Positions 33,215 through 44,721 of a stretch of 64,000 nucleotides of DNA are shown one piece after another. The stretch is from Fructobacillus pseudoficulneus (GTDB lineage: Bacteria > Bacillota > Bacilli > Lactobacillales > Lactobacillaceae), in assembly GCF_900108455.1 (NCBI RefSeq), contig NZ_FNWS01000005.1, positions 1-64,000 of the forward strand. The letters run 5' to 3'. A program made the position numbers and the translations under genes. The notes beneath the pieces are model-generated. The model saw only the letters and a program-made list of their open reading frames with translations. It was not told where the DNA came from and did no database searches. Every line of letters begins with the position of its first letter. The first letter of the stretch is position 1.

Positions 33215-33799
33215 TTAAATATTTGTATCGATATCATTAAAGCCTAATTCTGTTGGTGTTTCACGACCAAAGACTTCAACCGTTGCTTCAACTTCTTGCT
33301 TTTCATGGTCGATGGCACGGACAATTCCTTCCATACCATTAAATGGACCAGCGACAATCTTAATTGTTTGCCCAACTTCAAGGTCCAAATCAACCTTCGC
33401 TTGACCAGTCATACCCATTCGCTTCATCAGCAAATCAACTTCTTCAGGCAACAATGAATTTGGCTTTGAACCGGCACCGTGAGAACCCAAGAATCCGGTA
33501 ACACCAGGAGTGTTTCGCACAACATACCAAGCTTCATCCGTCATGTTGCCTTCTTGTGGTGTGGCCATTTCGACCAAGACATATCCTGGGAAATCGTTTT
33601 CAATCGAAGTCTTAACTTCCCCATCTTGCACCGTTGATACTTCTTGTTCTGGCACCAAAATGCGGAAAATTTGGTTAGCCATTCCCATTGTTTGTGTTCG
33701 TGATTCCAAGTTGGCTTGGACCTTGTGCTCATATCCTGAGTATGTGTGAACAACGAACCAAGCTTTTTCAATTTCTTCTGTCATGGCTTTATCGGGCAT
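33215..33799 (-). CDS. nusG: Transcription termination/antitermination factor NusG
   Basis: 194 residues from ATG 33799 (AAGGAGG seven bases upstream). NGN domain with AWFVVHTYSGYEHKVQANLE and KOW domain GQTIKIVAGPFNGMEGIVRA. Downstream of secE. Confidence 0.95.
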   Translation of the reverse strand: MPDKAMTEEIEKAWFVVHTYSGYEHKVQANLESRTQTMGMANQIFRILVPEQEVSTVQDGEVKTSIENDFPGYVLVEMATPQEGNMTDEAWYVVRNTPGVTGFLGSHGAGSKPNSLLPEEVDLLMKRMGMTGQAKVDLDLEVGQTIKIVAGPFNGMEGIVRAIDHEKQEVEATVEVFGRETPTELGFNDIDTNI

Positions 33800-33877
33800 T
33801 CGCCCGTCCTCCTTGAATTGCAAATAAAAAAGAGTCGACTGACTCTTCTAACTGCCTTAAGTATACTATATGAAGAC

Positions 33878-34054
33878 TTACTTCGACAAGAACAAATTAA
33901 CTCCCTGTTGCAAGAGCCAATCTGATGCTCCAATAATGGCAGCAAAAATAATCGAAATACTAATCACCGCGATTGTTTCACGGGTTGTTTGTTCCATTGA
34001 AAGCCATGAAACCTTCCGCATTTCTGCGGCAACGTTTTTAAAATAAGTAATCAT
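33878..34054 (-). CDS. secE: Preprotein translocase subunit SecE
   Basis: 58 residues: MITYFKNVAAEMRKVSWLSM then one membrane helix (IISI... AAIIGASDWLLQQG). The amphipathic E-M-R-K-V-S-W segment is the SecE signature. Between rpmG and nusG, as usual. Confidence 0.92.
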   Translation of the reverse strand: MITYFKNVAAEMRKVSWLSMEQTTRETIAVISISIIFAAIIGASDWLLQQGVNLFLSK

Positions 34055-34066
34055 TGTTGCAATACC

Positions 34067-34216
34067 TCACTTTGTTTCCCGGTGAAGGGTGTGCTTTCCA
34101 CAATGGGGACAAAACTTTTTAACACCCAAGCGCTCAACCCGGCCCTTAGAAAGAGTTACTGTATAATTTCTTGATCCACAGACCTCACAGGCCAATGATG
34201 CTTTTTGACTTGGCAT
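34067..34216 (-). CDS. rpmG: 50S ribosomal protein L33
   Basis: 49 residues: [15 protein letters not shown] and [16 protein letters not shown]. Both CxxC pairs are kept, so it is the zinc-binding form. First of the rpmG-secE-nusG run. Confidence 0.93.
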   Translation of the reverse strand: MPSQKASLACEVCGSRNYTVTLSKGRVERLGVKKFCPHCGKHTLHRETK

Positions 34217-34268
34217 AAAGTTACCTCACTAACTAGCTATGATAGCACCTTTATCTCCATTTTTCAAC

Positions 34269-34829
34269 TTAGGGCTGCCGCAGGTGCGTAACGACTCGTT
34301 TCTTAAACCGGTATTGAACCTGGTTGACCATCCGGTATTGTTCGATTGTGAGCTTCGGCACTGGCTCTTGTCCTAAAATGAAGTTAACGGCCCGGTGGTA
34401 GTTGACCCCACCCTTATTGGCCATCGTCGCAATCGCCTCTTTTAGGAAGAAAACATCCTCCGGGTTGTCACCATTGGTCTGAAATTCGATCCGAACCGGG
34501 TCCGGATCGAGAAAAGGAATCATGCTTTCATAAAATTTCGCCTTATTTGTATAACGATGACGCAAATGGTCGTTTGCCTTGTTTTTCAGGGCCGCCATGT
34601 AATAAGTCGACAACTTTGCCTTGGCGTTAGCCTGCTGATAGCGTTTGATACAAGTAATCAATAAGACCAAGGCATCGGCGAACCAATCATCCAAGCGGTA
34701 AAAGTTACTAAGCTTTTCCCGATAGACTTGAATCATCATCCCCTTGAACTCATCAAAAAGTTCTTGGTACACCAAGTTCTCTTCTTCCGGTGAACTCGCC
34801 AACCGCCGTTGCATTACTTCTTGATTCAT
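34269..34829 (-). CDS. SigH/ComX-like alternative sigma factor
   Basis: 186 residues. The N-terminal half (LDDWFADALVLLITCIKRYQ and STYYMAALKNKANDHLRHRY) resembles region 2 of sigma-70-type factors; a poorly conserved region 4 (PKLTIEQYRMVNQVQYRFKK) follows. AGGAGG precedes the ATG. Its place between rlmB and rpmG is where lactobacilli and B. subtilis carry sigH-like genes. It may control competence genes; targets unknown. Confidence 0.75.
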   Translation of the reverse strand: MNQEVMQRRLASSPEEENLVYQELFDEFKGMMIQVYREKLSNFYRLDDWFADALVLLITCIKRYQQANAKAKLSTYYMAALKNKANDHLRHRYTNKAKFYESMIPFLDPDPVRIEFQTNGDNPEDVFFLKEAIATMANKGGVNYHRAVNFILGQEPVPKLTIEQYRMVNQVQYRFKKRVVTHLRQP

Positions 34830-34876
34830 TTGAAAGACCTCCTCATTTGGGGCCCTTCAACCAAGAAAAGCCCAGT

Positions 34877-35626
34877 TTATAGAGGGTGTCTTGAACTAAA
34901 TCCTTGATAGATTAATAAACTAGCAGCAACACTGGCATTCAGCGATTGCACGTGACCAATCATTGGAATCGTTAACATGCCGTCAACTTGTTTTTTCAAC
35001 AACGGCGAGATGCCCTTCCCTTCATTACCGATGATCAGTGCCGTTGAACCCTTGGCATCCCATGACCGGTAATCTTGGCCATCCATGTCCGTCCCAAAGA
35101 CCCAAACACCACGTTCCTTCAGTGTTTTAACCGTCTGCACCAGGTTGGTCACCCGGCAAACTGGCACGTGTTCAATCGCACCAGTTGAGCTTTTAGCCAC
35201 CGTTCCAGTCAATTGAACAGCGCGGCGCTTTGGAATAATCACACCGTGAACACCAGCGGCATCAGCTGTTCGCAAGATTGACCCCAAGTTATGGGGATCT
35301 TCAATTTCATCCAAGATTAAGAAGAAGGGCTCTTCGTTTTGACTTTCTGCCTTAGCAAATAAGTCATCCAAAGTGGCGTAATCATAGGCCGCTACTGAAA
35401 GAACCATTCCTTGGTGATTCCCACCATCGGCTAGTTCATCCAACTTAGCCTTAGGGGCTTGTTGAATCACGATTCCCTGCTTCTTGGCTAATTGGCTAAC
35501 CTCTCGTTCCACCCGTGGCTGCAAACCTGGCTGGAGCCAAAGCTTGTTAATTGCTGTTTCTTGCTTCAGCGCTTCGACAACGGCATGGTGACCGTAGATA
35601 AATGCAGGTGCTTTTTCTTTAGGCAT
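34877..35626 (-). CDS. rlmB: 23S rRNA (guanosine-2251 2'-O)-methyltransferase RlmB (TrmH family)
   Basis: 249 residues from ATG 35626 (GGGAG upstream); an in-frame ATG at 35656 lacks a ribosome-binding site. FIYGHHAVVEAL substrate-binding domain, then SPOUT knot motifs LDEIEDPHNLGSILRTADAA, IIGNEGKGISPLL and IPMIGHVQSLNASVAASLLI. Confidence 0.92.
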   Translation of the reverse strand: MPKEKAPAFIYGHHAVVEALKQETAINKLWLQPGLQPRVEREVSQLAKKQGIVIQQAPKAKLDELADGGNHQGMVLSVAAYDYATLDDLFAKAESQNEEPFFLILDEIEDPHNLGSILRTADAAGVHGVIIPKRRAVQLTGTVAKSSTGAIEHVPVCRVTNLVQTVKTLKERGVWVFGTDMDGQDYRSWDAKGSTALIIGNEGKGISPLLKKQVDGMLTIPMIGHVQSLNASVAASLLIYQGFSSRHPL

Positions 35627-36029
35627 TTTGTGTTCTCCCACTTTCAACTTGCTCATAAATCCAGTTCATTAATTCCGTTAAGCGCTCTTCTTGCTTTGAC
35701 AAGTACAGGTAGCCAAACATCGCCTCCACTCCGGTCGAAATCCGGTAAGAAACAGCATTGGTATTTTTGGCCTTGGTATATGATTTTGCATTACGACCCC
35801 GCTTAAAATAAAGCATCTCTTGCTCATTTAAAATTTGGTCGGTTTGCATTAGATCAAAGAGAGCCGCATGCGCTTTCGCCGAAACATAATGCCGTGATTT
35901 TTTTTGCAGGTCATTTACTTTCGTCAATCCGAGTGACACTAAGTGGTTTCGCACTGCTAGTTCATAAATCGCATCGCCAATATAGGCCAATGACAACCCA
36001 TTCATTTGTTCATAGTCCAGTTGTTCCAT
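35619..36029 (-). CDS. mrnC: Mini-ribonuclease III
   Basis: 136 residues. LSLAYIGDAIYELAVRNHLV is the RNase III active-site helix with Asp; ISTGVEAMFGYLYLSKQ holds the second acidic site. No dsRBD, so the MrnC form that matures 23S rRNA. Overlaps rlmB by 8 bases. Confidence 0.92.
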   Translation of the reverse strand: MEQLDYEQMNGLSLAYIGDAIYELAVRNHLVSLGLTKVNDLQKKSRHYVSAKAHAALFDLMQTDQILNEQEMLYFKRGRNAKSYTKAKNTNAVSYRISTGVEAMFGYLYLSKQEERLTELMNWIYEQVESGRTQNA

Positions 36030-36149
36030 GGAGCTCCTCTTTTGATTGAACCAATTGGCTATTCACACCAGCATTTTATCAATCGTTCTCTTTTTCAACA
36101 GTTTCTTCATTTGCTTTTGGCATAAAACAACTAATTTTTGCCATAAAAT

Positions 36150-36208
36150 GCAAAGCACTCGCGGCCGCTTCCCTGAAAAAACGGAAAGTTTTTGCGAGTG
36201 GCTTTTAT
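36150..36208. terminator. Terminator with long stem
   Basis: AAGCACTCGC and GCGAGTGGCTT pair; T-rich on the plus side, A-rich on the other. At the end of the small membrane-protein gene. Confidence 0.45.
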
Positions 36209-36654
36209 TTATTCTTGCGTTCAGCTAACATTCCCTGCCCCATTCGAACAGTCCACATGATAACAAAGCCACCAATAATTGCAGCAATTAAGTGAATGGC
36301 AATTTCACCTTGTTTTTGGATTGGCCAAAAAAGTAAGGAGACAATCACCAACACAGCAGAAATAATCATTGCCTGTTTCCACTGACTCCAAGTGGTTACC
36401 TGATACTGGTTATGGGGAACCGACTTTGGAAAAAGACGGAACTGAATTTGTTCGCCTGCAGGACTAAAGGCCGCTGCGTAAAAAATCGTGAAGAAGTAAA
36501 TAAACCAATTGGAATTATAAGCTTCATTACCCCGACTAACACGCCAGACAAATAGGATTAACAATACAGCAATTGGTACTAACAGCGTTGCCCATAGTTG
36601 TTTCTTGGTTAATTTTTGGACCCAATCAATCCATTCGATTTTTACTTTTTTCAT
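36205..36654 (-). CDS. Four-TM membrane protein, unknown
   Basis: 149 residues. Four hydrophobic segments are visible (LWATLLVPIAVLLILFVW, WFIYFFTIFYAAAF, AMIISAVLVIVSLLFW, IHLIAAIIGGFVIMWTV). No motif recognised. Between rpoC and mrnC on the same strand. Confidence 0.7.
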   Translation of the reverse strand: MKKVKIEWIDWVQKLTKKQLWATLLVPIAVLLILFVWRVSRGNEAYNSNWFIYFFTIFYAAAFSPAGEQIQFRLFPKSVPHNQYQVTTWSQWKQAMIISAVLVIVSLLFWPIQKQGEIAIHLIAAIIGGFVIMWTVRMGQGMLAERKNK

Positions 36655-36714
36655 AATTGCCTCGTTTTCAAACCTACTCCTAGTCTACCTTAATCGGGCT
36701 TTTTGGACAATAAA

Positions 36715-36737
36715 AAAACCAGCTTTCGCTGGTTTTC
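36715..36737 (-). terminator. Terminator of rpoBC
   Basis: AACCAGC-GAAA-GCTGGTT with T7 on the minus strand. Confidence 0.8.
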
Positions 36738-36745
36738 CAACAATT

Positions 36746-39700
36746 TTAGTCTTGGTTGTCAATTGTTTGAGCAACTTCGTCCAAAGATTGAATGTCTTCA
36801 GTATTTTCAGGTTGTGCAACCACTTCACCAACGACTTCAGGCTTAATCTTACGATATTCAGCCATTCCAGTACCGGCAGGGATAATCTTACCAATGATAA
36901 CATTTTCCTTCAAACCGACAAGTGGGTCGTTCTTTCCGCGGATAGCAGCATCAGTCAAGACACGAGTTGTTTCTTGGAATGATGCGGCTGACAAGAATGA
37001 ATTCGTTTCCAAAGCGGCCTTTGTAATACCAAGCAAAACTGGACGAGCAGTTGCCGGTACCTTACCAGCAAACAAGGCTGGTTCATTAGCACGCTTAAAG
37101 TCAGCAATATCCATCAATGTTCCTGGAAGCAAGTCAGTCTGACCTGGATCCATGACACGAACCTTACGCAACATTTGACGAATCATAACTTCGATGTGCT
37201 TGTCAGAAACTTCGATTCCCTGCAAACGGTAAACCTTTTGAATTTCTGAAAGCATGTATGATTCTGTCGTCAACGTATCAGTAACTGCCAACAATTCCTT
37301 TGGATCAACTGGTCCTTCGTTGATGGCATCACCACGGTTGATGATATCGCCTTCGCCAAAGCGCATCCGCGCAGTCAATGGCAAAGTATAAGTGCGAGTA
37401 TCTGTTTCTCCTTCAATCGTCACTTCCTTCGTGCGTTCGGCAGGATTTTCTTCAATCGTTGTGATCTTTCCAGTTACTTCTGAAATTTCAGCACGTCCCT
37501 TAGGAATACGTGCTTCAACAATTTCTTGCACACGAGGCAAACCTTGCGTGATATCGTTTCCACCGGCAACACCACCCGTGTGGAAGTTACGCATGGTCAA
37601 CTGTGTACCAGGTTCACCGATTGACTGAGCGGCAACAGTACCAACCGCTTCACCAACTTCAACTTCTTCACCCGTTGCCAAGTTTCGTCCGTAATCCAAG
37701 ACAGAAACTCCGTGTTCAGTAGTTGAAGTAAAGACAGAGCGAATTGTTACTTCTTCGATGCCAGCTGCGTCAATCTTCTTAGCAGCAATTTCATCAATCA
37801 TTTCGTTACGAGCAACAATCTTTTCACCAGTTTCTGGATCAAAGACTGACTTCATGGCGTAACGACCAAGAATTCGGTCATACAATGGTTCAACCACTGA
37901 GTTACCATCAAGGATTGCCTTAACAGCGACACCACGGTCAGAACCGTTGTCGTATTCACGAACAATAACATCTTGGGCAACATCAACCAAACGACGAGTC
38001 AAGTAACCTGAGTTGGCCGTCTTCAAGGCCGTATCAGACATACCCTTACGAGCACCGTGGGTTGAAATAAACATTTCCATAACAGTCAAACCATCACGGA
38101 AGTTTGATGTAACTGGCAATTCGATAATCTTACCACCAGGTCCGGCCATCAAGCCACGCATACCGGCCAACTGAACGAAGTTCGAGATGTTACCACGAGC
38201 CCCTGAATCCTGCATCATATAAATAGGGTTACGAGGGTCGAAGGTATCAATCAATTCGTCTTGGATAACGTCCTTGGCCTTTGACCAGATATCAATAACA
38301 CGTTGGTAACGTTCTGAATCTGTAATCAAACCACGACGGAACTGCTTAGTAACCTGTTCCACTTCCTTGTGGGCGTCAGCCAAAATCTTTGGCTTATCAG
38401 CCAATTCAGTTACGTCAGTCATCGCAACAGTCAAACCAGATTGCGTTGAGATATCATAACCCAAGTCCTTCATCCGGTCCAACAACAATGACGTTTCAGT
38501 AACCTTGTAACGCTTGTAGACTTCGGCAATGATATCTGACAAGAAGCCCTTCTTAAAGGACTTAACAATGTCACGGTTTGCCAAGAAGTCATGAATATCT
38601 TCACCAGCATCCATAAAGAAGTCATCTGAGACGCCTTGGAAGTTGTCATCTGATGGTTCGTTAATGTATGGGAATTCAACTGGCAAGATTTCGTTGAAAA
38701 TCAACTTTCCAACTGATGTCACCATAATCTTTGAACGTTGTTCATCAGTAAATGGCTTTTCGGCTGGGAAAGAAGAAGTTTGAATACCAACACGTGTTTG
38801 GTAGTGAACCAATTTGTTAGCAAAGGCAATCCGAGCTTCATCAACAGATGAGAAGATCATTCCTTCACCTTCACGGCCGGCTTCTTCAGTCGTCAAGTAG
38901 TAGTTACCAATCACCATATCCTGTGAAGGAGCAACGATTGGCTTACCATCCTTAGGTGCCAAGATGTGGCCAGCGGCCAACATCAGCAAACGAGCTTCCG
39001 CTTGCGCTTCATCAGACAATGGCACGTGAATGGCCATCTGATCACCATCGAAATCGGCGTTATAAGCTTCACAGATCAATGGGTGCAAACGCATTGCCTT
39101 ACCTGAAACCAAGACCGGTTCAAAGGCCTGAATTCCAAGACGGTGCAATGTAGGTGCTCGGTTCAAAAGAACTGGGTGTTCCTTGATAACGTCTTCCAAA
39201 ACGTCCATGACGTCTTCGTCGGCCTTATCAATCTTACGCTTAGCTGACTTCACGTTGCCGGCAAGGCCACGCTTAGTCAATTCGCGCATGATAAATGGAC
39301 GGAACAATTCGATTGCCATTGGTCGTGGCAATCCCATTTGGTTCATCTTCAAGAATGGACCAACATCGATAACAGAACGACCTGAGTAATCAACACGCTT
39401 ACCCAACAAGTTTTGACGGAAACGTCCTTGCTTTCCCTTCAACATGTGAGACAAAGACTTCAATGGACGGTTTCCAGGCCCTGAAACGGGACGGCCACGA
39501 CGACCGTTATCCATCAAGGCATCAACGGCTTCTTGCAACATTCGCTTTTCGTTTTGAACAATGATGCCTGGGGCATGCAAGTCAAACAAACGCTTCAAAC
39601 GGTTGTTACGGTTGATAACACGACGGTACAAATCGTTCAAATCAGAAGTGGCAAAACGGCCACCTTCCAACTGAACCATTGGACGCAAGTCAGGTGGGAT

Positions 39701-40402
39701 AACTGGAATAACATCCATAACCATCCATTCTGGCTTGTTGTCTGATTGCAAGAAGGCTTCAATAATGTCCAAACGGCGAACCGAACGGACACGCTTTTGA
39801 CCAGTTGCTTCTTGCAATTCATGCTTCAAAGCATCGGCTTCAGCGGCCAAATCAACGTCGGCCAACAATTCCTTAACGGCTTCGGCACCCATGCCGGCCT
39901 TAAAGTTTGCACCAAATTCCTTCTTGTAATCACGGTATTCGCGTTCTGTCAGCAATTGCTTCTTTTCAACAGGAGCATCACCGGGGTCAACTACGACGTA
40001 AGAAGCAAAGTAAATAACTTCTTCCAAAGAACGTGGTGACATGTCCAAGACCAATCCCATTCGTGAAGGGATTCCCTTGAAGTACCAGATGTGAGTTACT
40101 GGGGCTGCCAATTCAATGTGACCCATGCGTTCGCGACGAACCTTGGCTGAAGTAACTTCAACACCACAGCGGTCACAGACAATGCCCTTATAACGGATGC
40201 GCTTGTACTTTCCACAGGCACATTCGTAGTCCTTAGTTGGACCAAAGATTCGTTCATCGAACAAACCATCTTTTTCTGACTTAAGAGTACGATAGTTAAT
40301 CGTTTCTGGCTTCTTGACTTCTCCATGAGACCAGTCATGGATTTGATCAGGTGAGGCCAGACCGATTTTCATACTCTCGAATTTATTAACATCGATTGCC
40401 AT
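36746..40402 (-). CDS. rpoC: RNA polymerase beta' subunit
   Basis: 1218 residues. Zinc ribbon Cys61, Cys63, Cys76 and Cys79 (CACG...CDRCG); catalytic [10 protein letters not shown] at about 447; bridge helix and trigger loop segments ([36 protein letters not shown]) are present. AAAGGTG precedes the ATG. 23 bases after rpoB. Confidence 0.98.
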   Translation of the reverse strand: MAIDVNKFESMKIGLASPDQIHDWSHGEVKKPETINYRTLKSEKDGLFDERIFGPTKDYECACGKYKRIRYKGIVCDRCGVEVTSAKVRRERMGHIELAAPVTHIWYFKGIPSRMGLVLDMSPRSLEEVIYFASYVVVDPGDAPVEKKQLLTEREYRDYKKEFGANFKAGMGAEAVKELLADVDLAAEADALKHELQEATGQKRVRSVRRLDIIEAFLQSDNKPEWMVMDVIPVIPPDLRPMVQLEGGRFATSDLNDLYRRVINRNNRLKRLFDLHAPGIIVQNEKRMLQEAVDALMDNGRRGRPVSGPGNRPLKSLSHMLKGKQGRFRQNLLGKRVDYSGRSVIDVGPFLKMNQMGLPRPMAIELFRPFIMRELTKRGLAGNVKSAKRKIDKADEDVMDVLEDVIKEHPVLLNRAPTLHRLGIQAFEPVLVSGKAMRLHPLICEAYNADFDGDQMAIHVPLSDEAQAEARLLMLAAGHILAPKDGKPIVAPSQDMVIGNYYLTTEEAGREGEGMIFSSVDEARIAFANKLVHYQTRVGIQTSSFPAEKPFTDEQRSKIMVTSVGKLIFNEILPVEFPYINEPSDDNFQGVSDDFFMDAGEDIHDFLANRDIVKSFKKGFLSDIIAEVYKRYKVTETSLLLDRMKDLGYDISTQSGLTVAMTDVTELADKPKILADAHKEVEQVTKQFRRGLITDSERYQRVIDIWSKAKDVIQDELIDTFDPRNPIYMMQDSGARGNISNFVQLAGMRGLMAGPGGKIIELPVTSNFRDGLTVMEMFISTHGARKGMSDTALKTANSGYLTRRLVDVAQDVIVREYDNGSDRGVAVKAILDGNSVVEPLYDRILGRYAMKSVFDPETGEKIVARNEMIDEIAAKKIDAAGIEEVTIRSVFTSTTEHGVSVLDYGRNLATGEEVEVGEAVGTVAAQSIGEPGTQLTMRNFHTGGVAGGNDITQGLPRVQEIVEARIPKGRAEISEVTGKITTIEENPAERTKEVTIEGETDTRTYTLPLTARMRFGEGDIINRGDAINEGPVDPKELLAVTDTLTTESYMLSEIQKVYRLQGIEVSDKHIEVMIRQMLRKVRVMDPGQTDLLPGTLMDIADFKRANEPALFAGKVPATARPVLLGITKAALETNSFLSAASFQETTRVLTDAAIRGKNDPLVGLKENVIIGKIIPAGTGMAEYRKIKPEVVGEVVAQPENTEDIQSLDEVAQTIDNQD

Positions 40403-40425
40403 CTATTCGGTCACCTTTCTTTTAA

Positions 40426-43400
40426 TTATTCTTGTTCATTATTGGCGGCTTGTTGACGGTCTTCATCATCGACCTTGTCAAAGGCAACCTTGACTTCTTC
40501 GTCATCGCGGTTCAACAAATCTGGGTTGGTCCGAGCCAACTTTTCCAAAGCATCAACTGGCAAGACTGAGTCGTCTTCGTCCATTTGCTTCAATTGAACA
40601 GCTTCACCTGTGTGGTCCAAGACACGCATATCAAGACCCAAGGCCTGCAATTCCTTCACCAAGACACGGAATGATTCCGGTACACCTGGCTTAGGGATTG
40701 CTTCACCCTTGATGATTGATTCGTAAACCTTCACACGACCAGCAACGTCATCTGACTTGTAAGTCAAAATTTCTTGCAAAGTATAGGCGGCACCATAAGC
40801 TTCCAGTGCCCAAACTTCCATTTCTCCGAAACGCTGTCCACCAAATTGAGCTTTTCCACCCAAAGGCTGTTGCGTAACAAGAGAGTAAGGACCGATTGAA
40901 CGAGCGTGAATCTTATCGTCGACCATGTGGGCCAACTTCATATAGTGCATCACACCAACGGCAACACGCTTATCAAAGGCTTCACCAGTTTGTCCGTCAT
41001 AGACAACAGACTTACCATCTTGTGGCAAACCAGCTTCGGCCAAAGCTTCTTCGATTTCATCATCAGAAGCACCATCAAAGACAGGAGAAGCAACGTGGAT
41101 ACCAAGCTTCTTAGCGGCAAATCCAAGGTGCAATTCCAAAACCTGTCCGATGTTCATACGAGAAGGCACACCCATGGGTGACAACAAGATGTCAATTGGG
41201 GTTCCATCTGGCATGTATGGCATGTCTTCTTCGGGAACAACGACTGAAACAGTACCCTTGTTTCCGTGACGACCGGCCATCTTATCACCGACTTGAATCT
41301 TACGCTTCTGAGCAATGTAAACACGAACCATCATGTTCACACCAGGAGCCAATTCATCCCCATTTTCAGGAGTGTAAATACGAACGGACTGAACAACCCC
41401 ACCACCACCGTGTGGTACCTTCAAAGAGGTATCGCGAACTTCGCGAGCCTTTTCTCCAAAGATGGCGTGCAACAAACGTTCTTCGGCTGACAAATCAGTC
41501 ACACCCTTTGGTGTTACCTTACCAACCAGGATGTCACCATCCTTGACTTCGGCTCCGACACGGATAATTCCGTTTTCGTCCAAGTCCTTCAACTGTTCTT
41601 CCCCAGTATTAGGGATTTCACGAGTGATTTCTTCAGGGCCAAGCTTTGTATCACGAGCCTCTGAATCATATTCTTCGATGTGAATTGATGTATAGACATC
41701 TTCACGGACCAAACGTTCGTTCAAAACGATGGCATCTTCGAAGTTATAACCGTGCCAAGTCATGAAGGCAATCAATGGGTTTTGTCCAAGGGCCAATTCA
41801 CCCTTTTCCATTGATGGACCATCAGCCAAAACTTGGTCGGCATCGATTTGTTCCCCAACCTTAACGATTGGCTTTTGGTTATAGTTCTTACCACCGTTTG
41901 AACGACGGAACTTCATCAATTCGTAAGTATCCAATTGACCATCATCACGACGGACACGGATTTCCTTAGCATCAACGTATTCAACTTCACCAGCAGCGGT
42001 TGAAATAATGGCAGCACCTGAATCGTGGGCAGCCTTATATTCAACACCAGTACCAACGATTGGTGCGTGTGGGTCAAGCAAAGGAACGGCCTGACGTTGC
42101 ATGTTGGCACCCATCAAAGCACGGTTCGAATCATCGTTTTCCAAGAAAGGAATAACTGATGTTCCAACAGAAACAACCTGCTTTGGCGAAACGTCGACAT
42201 AGTCAATCTTTTCGATTGGCGTTTCGATGTTTTCTTCACCATAACGAGCCATGGCTGTCTTGTGAACAAATGATCCGTCGTCTTCCAACTCCGTGTTGGC
42301 TTGGGCAACGATGTAGTTATCTTCTTCATCGGCCGTCAAATAATCAATCTTTTCGGTAACCTTGTGAGTACCCCAATCAACACGACGGTATGGTGTTTCA
42401 ATGAAACCATACTTGTTGATACGACCATAAGTGGCCAAAGAGTTGATCAAACCGATGTTAGGACCTTCGGGCGTTTCGATTGGGTCAATTCGACCATAGT
42501 GCGTGTAGTGAACATCTCGCACTTCAACACCGGCACGGTCACGCGTCAATCCACCAGGACCAAGGGCTGACAAACGACGCTTGTGGTTCATTTCACCCAA
42601 TGGGTTCGTCTGATCCATGAACTGTGACAATTGTGAAGAACCAAAGAATTCCTTCACAGCAGCAACAACAGGACGAATGTTAATCAATTGTTGCGGTGTA
42701 ACAGTTGCGGCGTCTTGGATTGACATCCGTTCGCGCACAACACGTTCCATCCGAGTCAAACCGATACGGAACTGGTTTTGCAACAATTCCCCAACCGAAC
42801 GGATACGACGGTTACCCAAGTGATCGATATCATCAACTTGACCAACGCCTTCTTGTAGGTTCAAGAAGTAATTCATTCCAGCCAAGATATCAGCAGGGCG
42901 AACGTTGTGTTCGTCTTCTGGCAAATGACCGTTACCGATCAAAAGCAATGTCTTTTCTGGGTTTTCAGGTGATTCAATCTTAATCTTTTGCAAGATAACT
43001 TCGTCTTCTAAGACAGCGTCACCAGATGGTGTATAAGTAACCGTCTTGAAGTCTTCGCGGTCCAAGAATGGTGCCAACTTAGCCATGACAGCCTTATCAA
43101 CGATCGTTCCCTTTTCAGCGATGATTTCACCAGAATCAGGATCAGCCAACGTTTCAGCCAAAGTCTGGTTTAACAAACGAGTCTTCAAAGAAAGCTTCTT
43201 GTTGATCTTGTAACGACCAACAGGAGCCAAGTCATAACGCTTTGGATCGAAGAAACGAGCAACCAAAAGTGCACGTGATGAATCAGCAGTCTTTGGTTCA
43301 CCCGGACGCAAGCGTTCGTAGATGTCCTTCAAAGATTCTTCAACACGTGAATCAGACATGTTCTTGTGAACATCCTTTTCCAAGGTCATGTTCAAAGCTT

Positions 43401-44046
43401 CATAGTTGTCTGAGAAGATATCAATGATATCTGAATCTGATCCGAAACCAAGGGCACGAACCAATTCCGTCATCAACAACTTACGAGTCCGGTCGATTCG
43501 AACATTTGCAATACCCTTTGCATCCGTTTCGTATTCCAACCAAGCACCACGGTTAGGGATAACCGTTGTACCAAAGTGTGGGCGACCATTCTTATCAGCT
43601 TCCTGGTTGTAATAGATACCAGGGGAGCGAACTAACTGTGAAACGATTACTCGTTCTGCACCGTTAATAATGAACGTTCCCTGCTTGGTCATCAATGGGA
43701 AGTCACCAAAGAAGACATCTTGTGACTTGATTTCACCAGTTTCGTGGTTCGTCAAACGCAAGGTGACGTGCAATGGCGCAGAGTAGTTTGCATCGTGTTC
43801 ACGAGCTTCATCAATGTTGTACTTTGGTTCCATCAATTGATAGTCCACGTACTCCAAAGACAAGTTACCCTGGAAGTCTTCGATTGGCATGATGTCGTTA
43901 AACATCTCCTTGATTCCTTCATCTAAGAACCATTGGTAGGATGCCAGTTGTACCTCGATCAAATTTGGAAGATCCAACACTTCTTTAATGCTGGCATATG
44001 ATCGGCGGGTACGGTATTTACCATAATTTACTAAATGTCCTGCCAC
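40426..44046 (-). CDS. rpoB: RNA polymerase beta subunit
   Basis: 1206 residues. Rifampicin-pocket cluster region ([31 protein letters not shown]) and the nucleotide-binding HGNKGTVS region are intact. rpoBC stands apart from rplJL, with its own leader, as in many lactobacilli. Confidence 0.98.
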   Translation of the reverse strand: MAGHLVNYGKYRTRRSYASIKEVLDLPNLIEVQLASYQWFLDEGIKEMFNDIMPIEDFQGNLSLEYVDYQLMEPKYNIDEAREHDANYSAPLHVTLRLTNHETGEIKSQDVFFGDFPLMTKQGTFIINGAERVIVSQLVRSPGIYYNQEADKNGRPHFGTTVIPNRGAWLEYETDAKGIANVRIDRTRKLLMTELVRALGFGSDSDIIDIFSDNYEALNMTLEKDVHKNMSDSRVEESLKDIYERLRPGEPKTADSSRALLVARFFDPKRYDLAPVGRYKINKKLSLKTRLLNQTLAETLADPDSGEIIAEKGTIVDKAVMAKLAPFLDREDFKTVTYTPSGDAVLEDEVILQKIKIESPENPEKTLLLIGNGHLPEDEHNVRPADILAGMNYFLNLQEGVGQVDDIDHLGNRRIRSVGELLQNQFRIGLTRMERVVRERMSIQDAATVTPQQLINIRPVVAAVKEFFGSSQLSQFMDQTNPLGEMNHKRRLSALGPGGLTRDRAGVEVRDVHYTHYGRIDPIETPEGPNIGLINSLATYGRINKYGFIETPYRRVDWGTHKVTEKIDYLTADEEDNYIVAQANTELEDDGSFVHKTAMARYGEENIETPIEKIDYVDVSPKQVVSVGTSVIPFLENDDSNRALMGANMQRQAVPLLDPHAPIVGTGVEYKAAHDSGAAIISTAAGEVEYVDAKEIRVRRDDGQLDTYELMKFRRSNGGKNYNQKPIVKVGEQIDADQVLADGPSMEKGELALGQNPLIAFMTWHGYNFEDAIVLNERLVREDVYTSIHIEEYDSEARDTKLGPEEITREIPNTGEEQLKDLDENGIIRVGAEVKDGDILVGKVTPKGVTDLSAEERLLHAIFGEKAREVRDTSLKVPHGGGGVVQSVRIYTPENGDELAPGVNMMVRVYIAQKRKIQVGDKMAGRHGNKGTVSVVVPEEDMPYMPDGTPIDILLSPMGVPSRMNIGQVLELHLGFAAKKLGIHVASPVFDGASDDEIEEALAEAGLPQDGKSVVYDGQTGEAFDKRVAVGVMHYMKLAHMVDDKIHARSIGPYSLVTQQPLGGKAQFGGQRFGEMEVWALEAYGAAYTLQEILTYKSDDVAGRVKVYESIIKGEAIPKPGVPESFRVLVKELQALGLDMRVLDHTGEAVQLKQMDEDDSVLPVDALEKLARTNPDLLNRDDEEVKVAFDKVDDEDRQQAANNEQE

Positions 44047-44139
44047 AGTATCACCTCATCTGTTATTCACTGTTTGCGCAAATTAAATATTACAATTTGA
44101 TTACATTTTGCTAAATCCAGCCCTTTTGCCCTCCAAGAA

Positions 44140-44265
44140 GACACAAAAAAAGCAAGCCACGTTGTTTTAGTCAACAGCGGACGTTGCCTGATATAAGAGC
44201 TTTGGTGGACAAGAGATCACCAACTGCCATATTTATTTACAGTGTTACTGAGTATTATTCTACAG
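44140..44265 (-). ncRNA. Structured rpoB leader with terminator-like hairpin
   Basis: On the minus strand CAGGCAACGT and ACGTGGCTTG form a nearly perfect stem followed by T7, 100-150 bases upstream of rpoB. A conserved RNA ('Lacto-rpoB motif') is known upstream of rpoB in LAB; the position fits, but the match was not computed. It may attenuate rpoB. Confidence 0.5.
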
Positions 44266-44273
44266 GCTTTTAA

Positions 44274-44571
44274 CAAAAAAAGCAAGGGTTAACCGCTCTC
44301 TCACCGATCAATCCCTTGCTTGAAAAATGTTTGTTGTGACCATTTCTACTGCAATTATTTATTATGTACTGTGCATTCATTACATTAAGCTACTTGACTA
44401 ATCCACTTCCATTACAAAAGGACCAGCCGATTTGTCATCATTTGGTCCTCTTTTCTCCCACCTAAGCGGATTAAAGAAGCAATCCATCGAACATCAAAAG
44501 AACAGTATCACCCTTTTTCGCAAAGTCTCTCCTTCTTTGCTACATTAAAAAAGATGAAATTATGTCACAAC
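44274..44571 (-). ncRNA. Candidate independent structured RNA
   Basis: Start and end pair: GTTGTGAC (44564-44571) with GTCACAAC (44333-44340), then TTTC with GAAA. Inside are TAATCCGCTT/AAGTGGATTA (44464-44473 with 44399-44408), GAGGACCA/TGGTCCTT at the tip, and a local GCAAAG/CTTTGC hairpin. A GCAAGGG/CCCTTGC terminator with T7 ends it at 44274. Its own promoter lies just upstream. No reading frame. A long rod with internal bubble recalls 6S RNA, but the family is not established. Confidence 0.5.
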
Positions 44572-44577
44572 TATTAC

Positions 44578-44607
44578 ATTTTAACCGGATTTGCCCTCGT
44601 AAATCAA
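44578..44607 (-). promoter_or_regulatory. Promoter of the candidate RNA
   Basis: TTGATT (44602-44607), 18 bases, TAAAAT (44578-44583); predicted start coincides with the first paired base of the RNA. Confidence 0.5.
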
Positions 44608-44721
44608 CGTTTTTTGGTTAACCGCTGTTAACCATTAACGCTAGTTAGTAATTTTATTAACAAACTTTTATTTTAATGCTATACTAGAATCAGCTTACAA
44701 TTTAGAATTGAAAGGATTGCC

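Noticed and set aside
40896-43926. Many plus-strand frames opposite rpoB and rpoC
   Set aside because: Antisense shadows of strongly biased codons.
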